Below, one piece after another: positions 33,532 to 40,738 of a stretch of DNA of 64,000 nt. Below the pieces are notes generated by a model. That model worked only from the letters and a program-made list of their open reading frames with translations, was not told the origin of the DNA and did no database searches. The translations under genes and the position numbers were made by a program. Every line of letters starts with the position of its first letter. Positions within the stretch are counted from its first letter, which is position 1. The stretch covers positions 62,001 to 126,000 of the forward strand of contig DAIMDW010000015.1 in NCBI GenBank assembly GCA_036725605.1, in the 5' to 3' direction. This stretch comes from CALBTQ01 sp036725605. Lineage in GTDB: Bacteria > Lernaellota > Lernaellaia > Lernaellales > Lernaellaceae.

Positions 33532-35019
33532 GTGAACACAAGCAAAACAACGGACGAGATACTGCGGCGGCCGATCCGGCGCATCAGCTTCATCTATTCG
33601 CCCTACGGGGTGGTGAAGAACGAACCCGGCCTCAAGGCGGTGAAGGAAAACTACGGCGTTTTCCCCAGCCTGTCGCTGGCCTACGTCGCCGCGGTGGCGG
33701 AAAAGGCCGGGCTGGAAGTGCAGTTCATCGATGCCCACGCGCTCAATCTGACGCTGGAGGAAACCATCCGCCGCGTCAAGGCGTTCGAGCCGGACCTGTT
33801 GGGCTTTACGATTACCACCTACCTGTTTTACCAGACGCTCGCCTGGGTGCGCGCCCTGCGCGAGGCGACCAACGTGCCCACGTTGCTGGGCGGCGTGCAC
33901 ATGGGCATTTATCCGGAAGAGACGTTCTCGCATCACAGCATCGATTACGGTTGCACGGGCGAGGCCGAGGTGGTGTTGCCCCCGTTCATCGAGGCGCTCA
34001 ACAACGGCGGCGACCTGCACCAGGTCAAAGGACTGATCTGGCGCGACGGCGACAAAATCGTGGTCAACGAATGCGCCGAACTGCTGGCCGACACCAACAC
34101 CGCGCCGTTTCCCGCGCGTCATCATCTGCCCAACGATCGCTATTTCAGCTTCATCAGCCAGTTCAAAAATTTCACGCCGATGATCACCAGCCGCGGTTGT
34201 CCGTTCCGTTGCATCTTTTGCGAGCAGGGCGGGCTGAAGTTCCGGCCGCGCACGCCGGAGAACGTCGGCGACGAAATCGAGGAGTGCTACCACGTTTACA
34301 AGGTGCGCGAGTTCGACTTCTTCGACAGCTCGTTCACCGTGCAGAAACAACGCGTGATCGACATCTGCGAGGAAATTCTGCGCCGCGACGTGAAGGTGTA
34401 CTGGGCGATTCGCAGCCGCGTGGACCTGGTCAACGAGCCGATGCTCAAGGCGCTGGCGCGGGCCGGCTGCAAGCGCATCTATTACGGCATCGAGTCCGGC
34501 GACGCCGAGGTGCTCAAGACTCTGCGCAAGGAAACGAACCTCGAGCTGATCCGCGAGGTGATGGCGTATACGCGCAAATACAAAATCGACACCTTCGGCT
34601 ATTTCCTGGTCGGTTCGCCGGGCGAGACGCCGGAGACGATCAAAAAAACGATCGACTTTTCCGTCGAGCTCAAACTCGATTACGCGCAGTTTTCCAAGGT
34701 CACGCCGATGCCCGCCACCGAGCTGTACCGGATGCTGCTGACGGAAAAGAAGCGCGACTACTGGCGGGAGTACATCCTGGACGAATCCAAGGACATTTTC
34801 CTGCCGCGTCCGGGCACGGCGCTGAACGAAGAGGAAATTCAGGCGTGGACGCGCAAGGCGTACCTCAAGTTCTATTTCCGCCCGCGTTACATCCTCAAGG
34901 CGATTTACCGCCTCAAGAGTTGGCAGGAATTCAAGCGCTCGGTGTTCACCGCCTGGTCGATGTTCACGCAAAAAAGCAAAATCTTCGAAATCATGTGGAC
35001 CAAGAAGGTGCAGTACTGA
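33532..35019 (+). CDS. B12-binding-domain radical SAM enzyme
   Basis: 495 residues. The N-terminal 150 residues form a cobalamin-binding-like Rossmann domain (FPSLSLAYVAAVAEKAG, LLGFTITTYLF, LLGGVHMGIYPEE). The radical SAM core starts at about residue 218 with SRGCPFRCIFCEQGG, the CxxxCxxC [4Fe-4S] site, then FFDSSFTVQ and YYGIESGDAEVLKTL. The architecture matches the BchE/HpnJ-type class B family, which modifies tetrapyrroles, hopanoids or other lipids. A specific substrate cannot be given. The GTG at 33532 is chosen because GAGGGGG lies 6-7 nt before it. Same strand as the thioredoxin-like and DUF2156 genes. Confidence 0.9.
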   Translation: MNTSKTTDEILRRPIRRISFIYSPYGVVKNEPGLKAVKENYGVFPSLSLAYVAAVAEKAGLEVQFIDAHALNLTLEETIRRVKAFEPDLLGFTITTYLFYQTLAWVRALREATNVPTLLGGVHMGIYPEETFSHHSIDYGCTGEAEVVLPPFIEALNNGGDLHQVKGLIWRDGDKIVVNECAELLADTNTAPFPARHHLPNDRYFSFISQFKNFTPMITSRGCPFRCIFCEQGGLKFRPRTPENVGDEIEECYHVYKVREFDFFDSSFTVQKQRVIDICEEILRRDVKVYWAIRSRVDLVNEPMLKALARAGCKRIYYGIESGDAEVLKTLRKETNLELIREVMAYTRKYKIDTFGYFLVGSPGETPETIKKTIDFSVELKLDYAQFSKVTPMPATELYRMLLTEKKRDYWREYILDESKDIFLPRPGTALNEEEIQAWTRKAYLKFYFRPRYILKAIYRLKSWQEFKRSVFTAWSMFTQKSKIFEIMWTKKVQY

Positions 35020-35101
35020 GCGCGCCGGGCGCGTAAGAGAAAACCTTTCCTTTGGCGAATTACGACTTATCTTTTCCTAAACGACGAATGGTGGAGGAGC
35101 G

Positions 35102-36013
35102 GTGAACGATCGCCTCAACCTTGTGCCCGCACTGCCCGAATCGCGCCCGCTGGCGTTAGCCGACAAGGTCTGGCTGCAACCGTTGCTGCGCGCGGCGCCG
35201 TTGGCCGTTTCGGAAATGACCTTCACCAATCTGTTTGCCTGGAGCAACTCGCATCCGGTGCGTCTGGCGCGCTTCCGCGACAGTCTATTGTTTTGGCGTG
35301 GTCCGGCGGAAGAGGGATTGCTGCTGCCGCCGTGGGGTGTGTTGGACGCCGAGGGAGTCGGGCAGGCGCTGGCCTGGTCGCAAAGCTTGGGCGGCATGGC
35401 GCAGTTCGGTCGCGTGCCGGCTGCTGTCGCCGAAACGCTGGCCGCCGCCGAACCGCGTCTGACCGTCGTCGCCGACCGCGACAGCTACGATTACGTTTAC
35501 CGCGTCCGGGATCTGGTCGAGCTGCCGGGTCGTCATTACGACGGCAAGCGCAACCAGATTAAAAAGTTCGAACAGGCCGTCACCGCGCGTTACATGCCGC
35601 TGACCGGCGACCTGGTCAGCGAAGCGGCGCTGATGCAGGACCTGTGGTGCGAACGGCGGGCCTGCGAGGACAACCTGGAGTTGAGCGCCGAGGACCTGGC
35701 GGTGAAAACCCTGTTGGCCAATTGGGATGAACTGGACGTGTTCGGCGGCGCGTTGCTGGACGGCGATGAGGTGATCGCCTTCACCGTCGCCGAGCCCCTG
35801 ATCGCCGATACCGCCGTGTGTCATTTCGAAAAGGCCGACACCAATTATCCGGGTGTCTATCAGGCGCTCAACCGGGAATTCGCCCGTGAGGCTCTGGGCG
35901 CGTTTGCCTTCGTCAATCGCGAACAGGATTTGGGCGTGCCCGGTTTGCGACAGGCGAAACTCAGCTATCGCCCGGCCATGTTGTGGGAGAAATTTTCATT
36001 GTCGTATAGGTAA
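35102..36013 (+). CDS. DUF2156 (PG lysyltransferase C-terminal-like) protein
   Basis: 303 residues. It shows the DUF2156 signature YRVRDLVELPGRHYDGKRNQIKKF near 140-165, TFTNLFAWS near residue 40, and KADTNYPGVYQALNREFA with FVNREQDLGVPGLRQAKLSY near the end. These proteins have a tandem GNAT fold related to MprF and Fem aminoacyltransferases. Only the soluble domain is present. Actual reaction unknown. The GTG start at 35102 has an excellent GGAGGAG 2-8 nt upstream. The nitroreductase gene follows after 22 nt, so they are likely co-transcribed. Confidence 0.9.
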   Translation: MNDRLNLVPALPESRPLALADKVWLQPLLRAAPLAVSEMTFTNLFAWSNSHPVRLARFRDSLLFWRGPAEEGLLLPPWGVLDAEGVGQALAWSQSLGGMAQFGRVPAAVAETLAAAEPRLTVVADRDSYDYVYRVRDLVELPGRHYDGKRNQIKKFEQAVTARYMPLTGDLVSEAALMQDLWCERRACEDNLELSAEDLAVKTLLANWDELDVFGGALLDGDEVIAFTVAEPLIADTAVCHFEKADTNYPGVYQALNREFAREALGAFAFVNREQDLGVPGLRQAKLSYRPAMLWEKFSLSYR

Positions 36014-36035
36014 AAAAATCGGAAAGGAGCATGCA

Positions 36036-36590
36036 ATGGAATCGGTGATTACGCAAACCCTGCGCCAGCGTTTCGCCACCCGCGCCATCAAGCGCGATTC
36101 GCCGCCCGAAGAAACCGTCGACGATCTGATCGAGGCGACGCGGTTGACTCCCTCGTGCTTCAACAACCAGCCGTGGCGCTATCTGTTCATTACCGGTGAC
36201 GTTGCGCATGCCGAGGCGAGCGAGGCGTTTTCCGGCGGCAACAAGCCCTGGGCGTCACACGCGCCGTTGTTGATTGTCGGCTACACGCGTGAGGCGGACG
36301 ACTGCGTGCTCAAAGACGGTCGCGTGTATCATCAGTTCGACCTGGGCATGGCGACGATGAACCTCATGCTGGCCGCCACCGCGCATGGCCTGGTGGCGCG
36401 GCCGATGGCGGGTTTCGATCCGGCGAAAATCAAGGCGGCATTCAATCTGACTGAGGATGAACATCCGCTGGTGATGGTGGCGGTCGGGTATCCGTCCGAC
36501 GACACCGAGCATCTGCCGGACCACGTGCGCACCAAACACCTGACTCCGCGCGAGCGAAAACCGGCTGAGGAAATCGTGCGGCGTTTGTAA
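36036..36590 (+). CDS. Nitroreductase family protein
   Basis: 184-residue FMN-binding nitroreductase fold. RQRFATRAIKRDSPPEETVDDLIEAT begins the domain with the Arg-x-x-(R/K) FMN-phosphate site, TPSCFNNQPWRYLFITG is the FMN isoalloxazine contact, and LVMVAVGYP closes it. It would reduce quinones, nitro compounds or similar acceptors with NAD(P)H; the substrate is unknown. ATG 36036 has GGAAAGGAG 5 nt upstream. It is 18 nt before korA and may be co-transcribed with it. Confidence 0.93.
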   Translation: MESVITQTLRQRFATRAIKRDSPPEETVDDLIEATRLTPSCFNNQPWRYLFITGDVAHAEASEAFSGGNKPWASHAPLLIVGYTREADDCVLKDGRVYHQFDLGMATMNLMLAATAHGLVARPMAGFDPAKIKAAFNLTEDEHPLVMVAVGYPSDDTEHLPDHVRTKHLTPRERKPAEEIVRRL

Positions 36591-36608
36591 CGAAAAGCGA
36601 GGCGGAAG

Positions 36609-38297
36609 ATGGAAGTCAACATCCGCATTGCCGGTGCGGCGGGACAGGGCATTCAAACCGCGGCCGATCTGCTGGGACGGGCCGCCATGCGCGGCGGTTT
36701 GCATGTGTATCATTATTCCGATGCCGAATCGCGCATTCGCGGTGGCTTGAATTTCAGTCATTTGCGTATTGCGAATCGGCCGTTGGCGGGCGTGAGCGAA
36801 ACGGTCGATGTGCTCGTGGCTTTGTCCGAGGACGGTCTGCGTGCGTTCGGCGACGCGGTCGATGCGGCGGGGATGGTGCTGTGCAAAGGGCAATGGTCCC
36901 ATCCGTGCGCTCTGCCGTTTCACCTGGATGAGTTGGCGCGCCAAGCCGGTTCGTCACGCGCGGAAGGCGTCGTGGCCGTGGCGGTCGTCGCGGCGATGAT
37001 GGGCCTGGCACAACGAACCGTGAGCGAACTGGTCGAGGAGCGCTTCGTCAAACAAACGCAGTTGATGGCGGCCAATAAACAAGCGGTTGAACTGGGCTTT
37101 GCCGCCGTGCGCGCCGCCAATCCCGATGAGCGTTTTCGGTTTACGCTCGCCTCCGCCGAAGACAATCGCCTGTGGATCAGTGGCGGGCAGGCGACGGCTT
37201 TGGGCGCGGTGGCCGGCGGCGTTTCGTTTCTGGCGGCTTATCCGATGAGCCCGGCGACGAGCGTGATGACCAACCTGGCGCAATGGGCCGCGCAAACCGG
37301 CGTGATCGTCGAGCAGGCGGAAGATGAAATCGCCGCCATCAACATGGTGGCGGGCGCGTCCTATGCCGGCGCCCGGGCGATGACGGCCACGTCGGGCGGC
37401 GGCTTCGCGTTGATGACCGAAGGCATCTCCCTGTTGGGGATGATCGAAGCGCCCGCGGTGATTGTTCTCGCGCAGCGTCCCGGACCGGCGACCGGTCTGC
37501 CCACGCGCAGCGCGCAGGGCGATTTGCATCTGGCGCTGCACGCGGGACACGGGCATGTTCCGCGCGTCATTTTCGCCCCGGAGGATATCGCCGATTGTCT
37601 CCACCTGACCGCCATCGCGCTGGATATCGCCGAGCGATTCCAGACTCCCGTACTGATTTTGACCGATCAACTGTTGATGGACAGCCAGACGGCCTTGCCG
37701 CCGTTCGATGTTGACGATCTGCCGACCGAGCGGCATTTTCTGAGCGCCACGCAACTCGATGAACTGGCTGACTACCACCGGTTCGCCGTTACCGCCGACG
37801 GCGTATCGCCCCTGGCCGCGCCGGGAGCCTCGCGGCATGTGGTGGTTGCTTCCAGCGACGAGCACGACGAAGCGGGGCATATCGCCGACTCGGTCGAGAT
37901 TGCCACGCGCATGGCGCAAAAGCGTCTCGACAAGGAACGGACCATCGCTACGCAGGTGCAGTTGCCGCTGACGCTTTCGGCTGATCCGGCCGGGCGGCAA
38001 TTGGTCTTGAGTTGGGGCAGCGCGAAACACACAGTTGCCGAGGCTCTGTCGCTGATCGATAACGGGCGATTCGCTCATCTCAACCTACGCCAACTGTGGC
38101 CGTTTCCGGCGGCCGAATTGACCGCGTTGATGGAGCGGGCAACGGGCGTGATCGTCGTTGAAAACAACGTGACCGGCGAACTGGCGCGGCTGGTGCGCGC
38201 CGAAACGCTGCGCGCGGCGGATACGGTTGTCACCAAACTCAACGGCCGGCCGTTGACGGTCCAGGAGCTGGTCCGTCGTTTGCGGGGGGAGGTGTAG
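36609..38297 (+). CDS. korA: 2-oxoacid:ferredoxin oxidoreductase, fused gamma-alpha subunit
   Basis: 562 residues. Residues 1-175 are the gamma domain (IRIAGAAGQGIQTAADLLGRAA, YSDAESRIRGG). The alpha domain begins near 190 with WISGGQATALGAVAGG, then FLAAYPMSPATSVM and VEQAEDEIAAINMVAGASYAGARAMTATSGGG. The alpha C-terminal domain shows VLSWGSAKHTVAEAL. This gamma-alpha fusion is typical of KorA/OorA-type enzymes that oxidise 2-oxoglutarate or another 2-oxoacid, releasing CO2 and reduced ferredoxin. Substrate specificity is not settled by sequence alone. The beta subunit follows after 2 nt. No ferredoxin (delta) subunit is encoded here. Confidence 0.93.
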   Translation: MEVNIRIAGAAGQGIQTAADLLGRAAMRGGLHVYHYSDAESRIRGGLNFSHLRIANRPLAGVSETVDVLVALSEDGLRAFGDAVDAAGMVLCKGQWSHPCALPFHLDELARQAGSSRAEGVVAVAVVAAMMGLAQRTVSELVEERFVKQTQLMAANKQAVELGFAAVRAANPDERFRFTLASAEDNRLWISGGQATALGAVAGGVSFLAAYPMSPATSVMTNLAQWAAQTGVIVEQAEDEIAAINMVAGASYAGARAMTATSGGGFALMTEGISLLGMIEAPAVIVLAQRPGPATGLPTRSAQGDLHLALHAGHGHVPRVIFAPEDIADCLHLTAIALDIAERFQTPVLILTDQLLMDSQTALPPFDVDDLPTERHFLSATQLDELADYHRFAVTADGVSPLAAPGASRHVVVASSDEHDEAGHIADSVEIATRMAQKRLDKERTIATQVQLPLTLSADPAGRQLVLSWGSAKHTVAEALSLIDNGRFAHLNLRQLWPFPAAELTALMERATGVIVVENNVTGELARLVRAETLRAADTVVTKLNGRPLTVQELVRRLRGEV

Positions 38298-38299
38298 CC

Positions 38300-39157
38300 A
38301 TGCCGGTGACCATTGCCGATTATCAAAACGACGTGCCCAACCAATGGTGTCCGGGATGCGGAAATTTTCCGATTCTCGATGCGGTCAAAATGGCGCTGGT
38401 CGAGTTACAGCTTGCGCCGCAGGATGTGCTGTTGGTTTCCGGCATCGGCCAGGCGCCCAAGTTGCCGCACTACCTGCGCGTCAACGCGTTCAACGGCCTG
38501 CACGGGCGCGAGGCGGCTGCGGCGACGGCGGCCAAGCTCGTCGCACCGCACATGACCGTCCTGGTGCATGCGGGCGACGGCGGCGGCTACGGCGAGGGCG
38601 GCAATCATCTGCTGCATGCCATCCGGCGCAACATCGATCTGACGATGATTGTGCACGACAACAAAGTTTATGGTTTGACCAAGGGGCAGGCGTCGCCGAC
38701 CACGCCCGTGGGCACGATCACCAAGATCAATCCGGAAGGCGTGACCGCCCGGCCGCTCAATCCGCCGGCTTTGGCGATTTCACAATCGTGCTCTTTCGTT
38801 GCCCAGGGCTCGGCGGCGCACAAGGAACACCTGAGCATGTTGCTGGCCGAGGCGATTCGCCACCGGGGATTTTCGTTGGTCAACGTGTTGCAGCCCTGCG
38901 TGAGCTGGGAGCGCGTGTACACCTACGCCTATTTAAAGGAGCACGCGTACGAGTTGGGCGGCGGCTACGATCCTCGCGATCGTTGGGCGGCGCTGCGGCT
39001 GGTGCTCGAACCGGACGGACGATTGCCGTTGGGCGTGATTTACCGGGAAGAGCGGCCGGTTTATGAATTGCGCGGATCGACACATGAGGATGTGCCCGCG
39101 TATGTCCGGCCGGTGCAGCCGCGCTCGATCGAAACGCTATATGAGCGTCTAAGATAA
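38300..39157 (+). CDS. korB: 2-oxoacid:ferredoxin oxidoreductase, beta subunit
   Basis: 285 residues, the thiamine-diphosphate subunit. NQWCPGCGNFPILDA carries two Cys of the proximal [4Fe-4S] cluster, VSGIGQAPKLPHYL is typical, and AGDGGGYGEGGNHLLHAIRRN is the ThDP/Mg motif with its GDG start and the downstream Asn. A further Cys occurs in LQPCVSWE. Together with KorA it transfers electrons from a 2-oxoacid to ferredoxin. ATG 38300 overlaps no gene but has GGGGGAGG just upstream. A ferritin-like gene with its own candidate promoter follows. Confidence 0.95.
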   Translation: MPVTIADYQNDVPNQWCPGCGNFPILDAVKMALVELQLAPQDVLLVSGIGQAPKLPHYLRVNAFNGLHGREAAAATAAKLVAPHMTVLVHAGDGGGYGEGGNHLLHAIRRNIDLTMIVHDNKVYGLTKGQASPTTPVGTITKINPEGVTARPLNPPALAISQSCSFVAQGSAAHKEHLSMLLAEAIRHRGFSLVNVLQPCVSWERVYTYAYLKEHAYELGGGYDPRDRWAALRLVLEPDGRLPLGVIYREERPVYELRGSTHEDVPAYVRPVQPRSIETLYERLR

Positions 39158-39169
39158 TTCATCGGGGAA

Positions 39170-39197
39170 TTGCAAAATCGCCGCGGCGAATTATGGT
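39170..39197 (+). promoter_or_regulatory. Candidate promoter for the ferritin-like gene
   Basis: TTGCAA (39170-39175), 16-nt spacer, TATGGT (39192-39197), about 31 nt before the ATG at 39229. Each box has four of six consensus bases. Confidence 0.35.
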
Positions 39198-39228
39198 TAT
39201 AGGGTCAGCAAAAAATTTGGAGGCATTC

Positions 39229-39753
39229 ATGAGTGAGCGCGCATTGAAAATGTTATCGACCGCTTTGGAAATGGAAGAGAAGGGGTACAAGTTCTATCAC
39301 AAGTTCGTCGCCGAATGCGGCGTCGGCGTCGCCGGCAAAATCTTCAAGCTGCTTATGGAAGACGAACTGGTGCACATCGAGCGCATCAAGAGCATCTTCG
39401 ATTTTCTGAACGGCGGCGAAGGGTGGTCCGACGCCTGGAAGTTGCAGGCTGAAGCGCACGAGAACCTCGGCCAGGTGTTTCGCGATCTGGCCCGGGAACA
39501 CGGCGCGAACATCTCGTGCTCCACGAGCGATCTGGAGGCGTTGAACATCGGTCTGGATTTCGAGAACAAGGCCGTGCAGTTCTACAAAGAGCATCTGCAA
39601 AGCGCTCAGGACGAACTGGAAAGAGAATTTCTGGAGGCGATGATTCACGAGGAGCGCCGGCATTACGATCTGCTCGACGACATGAAATTCTACCTCACCG
39701 ATCCGGATCATTGGTTCATGGAGAAATCGCGCAGCGGGCTGGACGGCGCATAA
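39229..39753 (+). CDS. Rubrerythrin/ferritin-like diiron protein
   Basis: 174 residues forming a four-helix bundle with a full diiron ligand set: EMEEKGYKFY in helix 1, EDELVHIERI (ExxH) in helix 2, DFENKAVQFY in helix 3, and IHEERRHYDLL (ExxH) in helix 4. There is no C-terminal rubredoxin domain, so it is an erythrin-type protein, likely for peroxide reduction or iron handling. ATG 39229 has TTTGGAGG 5-6 nt upstream. Its place next to ferredoxin-linked enzymes suits oxidative protection. Convergent with the FTR-like gene. Confidence 0.9.
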   Translation: MSERALKMLSTALEMEEKGYKFYHKFVAECGVGVAGKIFKLLMEDELVHIERIKSIFDFLNGGEGWSDAWKLQAEAHENLGQVFRDLAREHGANISCSTSDLEALNIGLDFENKAVQFYKEHLQSAQDELEREFLEAMIHEERRHYDLLDDMKFYLTDPDHWFMEKSRSGLDGA

Positions 39754-39768
39754 GCCGTCCGCGCGCGG

Positions 39769-40119
39769 CTATTGGAACATCTTCTCCGGCGGACGCCGCT
39801 CGGGTACGCGCAGGCTCTTGTCGATTTTCCCGTCAAGGTAATCCTGACTGACGTACAACTCGCAATAGCATTTACCGAACTCGTTCATGTCCGGCACCGC
39901 GTAGACGCACGGACAGATGATGTCCTGATCCTTCTCCGCGTCGCCGGCGGCCAGCCGGCAAGGACAGCTCGGAAATCCATACCGGTTGCGGTTGGCCAGC
40001 AGTCCTTCGATCAGCGGTCGCACCACGCCTTCGTCGGGATTGAAGTTCAATCCTTTGCCGGCGGCGAACTTTTTCAGGATGGCGAAGTACTCGTCGAAAG
40101 TTAGTTCTTTTTGGGACAT
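39769..40119 (-). CDS. Ferredoxin-thioredoxin reductase catalytic-subunit-like protein
   Basis: 116 residues. Three CxC motifs match the FTR catalytic beta chain: SCPCRL, ICPCVY and KCYCEL. In chloroplast-type FTR the pattern is CPC-X16-CPC-X8-CHC; here the gaps are 14 and 12 residues and the last motif is CYC, so the His next to the active-site disulfide is missing. The protein should hold a [4Fe-4S] cluster and reduce a thioredoxin or glutaredoxin with ferredoxin electrons. No variable subunit gene is present. It is 2 nt after a glutaredoxin-like gene, its likely partner, and near korAB, a source of reduced ferredoxin. Confidence 0.88.
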   Translation of the reverse strand: MSQKELTFDEYFAILKKFAAGKGLNFNPDEGVVRPLIEGLLANRNRYGFPSCPCRLAAGDAEKDQDIICPCVYAVPDMNEFGKCYCELYVSQDYLDGKIDKSLRVPERRPPEKMFQ

Positions 40120-40121
40120 GA

Positions 40122-40379
40122 TCAGACTCCAAACACCTGTTTGATTTCGTCGATCGTGGTGCCGACGAGCACCATTTCTTCGGATTCGATGACCGGAAAC
40201 GAGACGATCGGATGGTATTTGCGGAGCCGATCGACGATGGCCAGACGATCCTCGCGGGGGATCAGATCGATCTCCACCAGGTCGTAATCGAACTTGATGT
40301 CGTTCAAAAAATTTTTCACGCGAAGGCAGCGGGGGCAGGTGGATATCGCGTAGAGAATCGGCTTCTTGGTTTTATTCAT
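40122..40379 (-). CDS. Glutaredoxin-like protein
   Basis: 85 residues with a small thioredoxin fold: ILYAISTCPRCLRVKNFLND contains the CPRC redox motif, HPIVSFPVIESEEMVLVG supplies the cis-Pro and C-terminal strand. ATG 40379 is used; a GTG at 40391 (MEQV) is possible. Because the FTR-like gene follows at 2 nt, this glutaredoxin is a good candidate substrate of that reductase. The promoter must lie in 40380-40738. Confidence 0.88.
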   Translation of the reverse strand: MNKTKKPILYAISTCPRCLRVKNFLNDIKFDYDLVEIDLIPREDRLAIVDRLRKYHPIVSFPVIESEEMVLVGTTIDEIKQVFGV

Positions 40380-40489
40380 GACTTGTTCCACGTTTAATTG
40401 TGAAAGTTATTGGAATTAGAAGAGTAATCTGCAAGCATCCCTTCATTGTCAGATCATAGGAATCGAATCCGAACCTGTCAATGATGCGA

Positions 40490-40525
40490 GGAAAATTCAT
40501 TTTTCACAGGGGGATGAAAATTTCC
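40490..40525. repeat. Imperfect inverted repeat
   Basis: GGAAAATTCAT (40490-40500) and ATGAAAATTTCC (40514-40525) pair with one extra base in the right arm. In a divergent region it is more likely an operator or UTR hairpin than a terminator. Confidence 0.45.
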
Positions 40526-40612
40526 CTGCAATTAGTGAAAAGTGACAAAATGGATTGCTTTTGGTTGTCTTTTTCCACTTGACGCTGCGGTGAGGGCTAT
40601 GATACCTTCGAT

Positions 40613-40636
40613 GGGTGAATGAGGATTCATTCATCC
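40613..40636. promoter_or_regulatory. FadR-box-like operator before acyl-CoA dehydrogenase
   Basis: The core TGAATGA-GGAT-TCATTCA (40616-40633) is a perfect 7-bp dyad with a 4-nt centre; flanking G/C pairs extend it. As I recall, the Bacillus TetR-type FadR box is TGAATGAMTANTCATTCA, which has the same arms and spacing. It lies just downstream of TATGAT (40598-40603), a site where a repressor would block transcription. A half site TTCATTCA occurs at 40640-40647. The regulator gene is not in this window. Confidence 0.6.
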
Positions 40637-40657
40637 AATTTCATTCAGCAGAGACGT

Positions 40658-40677
40658 ATTCATCGCCGGTTATGAAT
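40658..40677. repeat. ATTCAT-N8-ATGAAT inverted repeat
   Basis: Perfect 6-bp arms with an 8-nt spacer, 60 nt before the acyl-CoA dehydrogenase start. The sequence resembles the arms of the palindrome at 40613-40636 and may be a weaker secondary site. Confidence 0.35.
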
Positions 40678-40738
40678 GTTGGGGTAACAGGTTAACGGTA
40701 TCTTTTTGTTTTCACCGCTAAAATAGGGAGGAATCCTA

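Larger units (their letters stand above)
40380..40738. other. AT-rich divergent regulatory region
   Basis: 359 nt with no gene. It is clearly AT-richer than its flanks and separates the glutaredoxin/FTR-like operon from the acyl-CoA dehydrogenase. It holds an imperfect inverted repeat at 40490-40525, TTGACG (40579-40584) and TATGAT (40598-40603) only 13 nt apart, a strong palindrome at 40613-40636, and ATTCAT/ATGAAT arms at 40658-40677. Confidence 0.8.

Noticed and set aside
35020..35040. GC-rich hairpin after the radical SAM gene as a terminator
   Set aside because: The short GCGCGCC/GGCGCG pairing has no following T-tract.
40579..40603. TTGACG and TATGAT as a sigma-70 promoter for acyl-CoA dehydrogenase
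   Set aside because: The spacer is only 13 nt, too short for a normal promoter, so the boxes are noted but not called as a promoter feature.
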